Below, one piece after another: positions 31,485-33,318 of a stretch of 33,318 nt of DNA. Position 1 is the first letter of the stretch; each line of letters opens with the position of its first letter. Below the pieces are notes generated by a model that did no database searches, had not been told where the DNA came from, and saw only the letters and a program-made list of their open reading frames with translations. Position numbers and translations under genes: made by a program. Origin of the DNA: UBA1756 sp045222555 (GTDB lineage Bacteria; Bacteroidota; Bacteroidia; Bacteroidales; WCHB1-69); contig JBGUYY010000007.1 in the NCBI GenBank assembly GCA_045222555.1, positions 1 through 33,318 on the forward strand, written 5' to 3'.

Positions 31485-33318
31485 TTATCGAGTAAGAATA
31501 GTCACCTTCTTAGCCATACTGTCACCCACTTTCACCAAGTAGATACCCGGTGCCAAAATGGTGTATTGGCGTACAGATTGTGAAACTCTGCTTTCACTGA
31601 TCACCAGACGACCGCTCATGTCGAAGACCTCAACAGAGAAGCCTTCCGCATTGACGATAACAATCTGATCATCATAGCTATAGACATTGATATTAGGCAT
31701 GTCAGCATCGTTCACATCGGTATATTGGAAGGAGGCAATAAACGTACTGTCTTGTTCCACGATGATGTTGCGCGGGTTCTCGGTGTTGCCATCATTCCAT
31801 GACACGAACTCATATTCAGGATAAGCATCCGCCGAGATGACGATCTCTGTACCATAATCGTAAGTTCCGCCAGGAGATACTGTACCCATGGGTCCATTGG
31901 CACTCAGTACAGTGATGGTGTGTTGGTCGATAGCGAAGTTGGCCGTCAAGCTGAGGGCTTCCAGCACAGTGACCGTTCTCGGATTTTCGGTGTTACCATC
32001 GCTCCAATCGACGAAGTGGTAGTGCGGTTCGGGCACAGCGGTAATAACCACCATAGCATCGATACCCACAGGACCATTAATTTCAACTAAGACAGAGCCC
32101 ATCGTACTATCGTTGGACGGAACAACGATTTCTTCAGGAATAAAGTATGCGGTGAAACTGCTGTCCTGAGTAACCGTGACCATACGCGGGTTATCCATGT
32201 TAAGGTCACTCCAACCAGCGAAGATGTAGTTCTCGAGAGGCGTTGCTGTCAGGGTGTCAATGCTACCGTAAACGAAGTTGCCGCTACCCGTCACCGTACC
32301 CCACGGGGTGTCATCGCTGACATTCACAGTAATGGTATAGGTTTCTATCGTTGTCACCGTCAGAGTCATCGTCACCACAGAGTCGCAACCATTGACAGTT
32401 TGTAGGATAGCAACCTGCGTGCCGGCTTCGGTAAAGGTCACTCCATTCCATTCGTACGGCAACTCAGCAGCGGAAATGGTCATCACGTCGGTAACGCTGT
32501 AGGTCGGGAAGATGGTCAGGTGCAACGTCACCACACTGTCGCAACCGGCCGCGTTGGTCAGCGTGTAGGTCGGGGTGTTGGTGCTTTCGGTGTAGGTCTC
32601 ACCGTTGATCCAGGTGAAGGTCTCGCAAGCCACCTGCTCGTCGATACCCGTGCTGACATGGTTGATAGTTAGGTGCAACGTATCCACCTGCTCACAACCA
32701 TTGGCGTCATCATGCGTGTAGGTGTAGTCGCCGCTGATGGTGTAGGTCTCGCCATCACCGTCCGTCCAGGTGTAGGTTTCGCAGGCCGTGGCCGTCAGTG
32801 CCGTATGCACCGGATTGTTGATGGTCAGGTGCAACGTCACGATGCTGTCGCAACCCGCCGCGTTCGTCAGCGTGTAGGTCGGGGTGTTGGTGCTTTCGGT
32901 GTAGGTCTCACCGTTGATCCAGGTGAAGGTCTCGCAAGCCACCTGCTCGTCAATGCCCGTGCTGACGTGGTTGATGGTCAGGTGCAGCGTATCCACCTGC
33001 GTACAGCCGTTCGCGTCATCATGCGTGTAGGTGTAGTCACCGCTAACCGTGTAGGTCTCGCCGTCGCCGGCCGTCCACGTGTAGGTCTCGCAGGCCGTGG
33101 CCGTCAGTGCCGTATGCGCCGGGTTGTTAATGGTGAGGTGCAACGTCACCACGCTGTCCGCGCCGTAGATGTCGGTGAAGGTCTGTACATAGTCGCCGCT
33201 GGTGGTGTAGGTCTCTGCATTCCATGTGTAGGACTCGCAAGCCGTGGCCACGAACTCGTTGGCGGAGGCGTGGTAGATGGTCAGGTGCAAAGTATCGACC
33301 TGCGTACAGCCGTTGGCG
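31485..33318 (-). CDS. Repeat-rich T9SS adhesin, C-terminal part (partial at window edge)
   Basis: At least 610 codons; the frame stays open to base 33318, so the N-terminus is outside. The visible N-terminal half is tandem repeats of about 51-52 residues, with motifs 'ACETYTW', 'GETYT', 'NGCTQVDTLHLTI' or 'AGCDSVVTLHLTI'; each carries two Cys. Such 'C-[DE]-x-Y/F-T-W' repeats are frequent in very large Bacteroidetes surface proteins. A diverged unit follows, then three InlB-B-repeat-like domains ('GWSDLNMDNPRMVTV', 'DWSDGNTENPRTVTV', 'SWNDGNTENPRNIIV'). The last 68 residues or so form a T9SS type A sorting domain ending in 'KKVTILTR'. A cell-surface adhesin or stalk is likely. The terminator is at 31438-31466. 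Confidence 0.92.
   Translation of the reverse strand, partial: ANGCTQVDTLHLTIYHASANEFVATACESYTWNAETYTTSGDYVQTFTDIYGADSVVTLHLTINNPAHTALTATACETYTWTAGDGETYTVSGDYTYTHDDANGCTQVDTLHLTINHVSTGIDEQVACETFTWINGETYTESTNTPTYTLTNAAGCDSIVTLHLTINNPVHTALTATACETYTWTDGDGETYTISGDYTYTHDDANGCEQVDTLHLTINHVSTGIDEQVACETFTWINGETYTESTNTPTYTLTNAAGCDSVVTLHLTIFPTYSVTDVMTISAAELPYEWNGVTFTEAGTQVAILQTVNGCDSVVTMTLTVTTIETYTITVNVSDDTPWGTVTGSGNFVYGSIDTLTATPLENYIFAGWSDLNMDNPRMVTVTQDSSFTAYFIPEEIVVPSNDSTMGSVLVEINGPVGIDAMVVITAVPEPHYHFVDWSDGNTENPRTVTVLEALSLTANFAIDQHTITVLSANGPMGTVSPGGTYDYGTEIVISADAYPEYEFVSWNDGNTENPRNIIVEQDSTFIASFQYTDVNDADMPNINVYSYDDQIVIVNAEGFSVEVFDMSGRLVISESRVSQSVRQYTILAPGIYLVKVGDSMAKKVTILTR
32518..33318 (-). repeat. 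In-frame DNA tandem repeats, 309-base higher-order unit
   Basis: The marker AGGTGCA (plus strand) recurs at 32518 (as AGG-TGCA), 32671, 32827, 32980, 33136 and 33283. Steps are 153, 156, 153, 156 and 147 bases. The first four steps form two 309-base dimers made of alternating 51- and 52-residue units, nearly identical in DNA. All steps are multiples of three, so the frame is kept. The array continues past the window edge. Near-identity between dimers points to recent duplication or gene conversion. Confidence 0.88.

Noticed and set aside
32518..33318. CRISPR array
   Set aside because: The units are coding, in frame, about 150 bases long and without unique short spacers.

Overview
The window looks like chromosomal DNA of a gut- or rumen-type member of the order Bacteroidales. 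The reasons are: three secreted proteins with a type IX secretion (T9SS) C-terminal sorting domain, a gingipain-family protease, paralogous FISUMP-domain proteins, a GT2-type glycosyltransferase fused to a polyprenyl-phosphotransferase-like region, and repeated matches to the Bacteroidetes promoter box TAnnTTTG at sensible distances from start codons. I cannot assign a genus. I found no rRNA, tRNA, CRISPR, insertion sequence, integrase or prophage core gene. No gene-free stretch exceeds about 240 bases; the intergenic regions hold promoters, terminators or short repeats, which are listed.

Layout. (1) 1-1411, minus: a membrane-anchored TIR-domain protein followed by the start of a secreted companion protein cut by the window edge. 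(2) 1534-6109, minus: parE (topoisomerase IV subunit B), then two envelope SGNH/GDSL hydrolases, closely spaced and probably one transcript. (3) 6284-10445, plus: a tight housekeeping operon of lipoprotein peptidyl-prolyl isomerase, pheS, mreC, mreD and tpiA, the last three overlapping, closed by a near-ideal bidirectional terminator. (4) 10467-14187, minus: a 1211-residue T9SS-exported surface protein with its own promoter. (5) 14234-20215, minus: a Kgp-like (lysine-gingipain-like) protease, a D-2-hydroxyacid dehydrogenase, a small membrane protein and an AtoE-type short-chain fatty acid transporter, all in one direction without an obvious internal terminator. (6) 20324-24127, minus: two FISUMP-domain secreted proteins, the larger with a phage-tail-fibre-like N-terminal region. 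(7) 24282-26436, plus: RNase R, divergent from the FISUMP pair. (8) 26441-31407, minus: phosphatidylserine decarboxylase, the GT2 fusion, a U32 family protein and a secreted esterase behind one excellent promoter, with a heptamer repeat array before the esterase. (9) 31438-33318, minus: the C-terminal part of a repeat-rich T9SS adhesin running out of the window.

The most interesting points are the Kgp-like protease, which keeps the lysine-pocket residues but has Cys in place of the Gly of the clan CD His-Gly pair; the TIR membrane module at the left edge; the GT2 protein whose second half looks like a phosphoglycosyl transferase with its catalytic centre missing; and a Leu in the otherwise almost invariant EGDSA motif of ParE. 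The TIR module is the best candidate for an uncharacterised system, but half of it lies outside the window. All functional statements are from reading the sequence and family knowledge; no database search was run.
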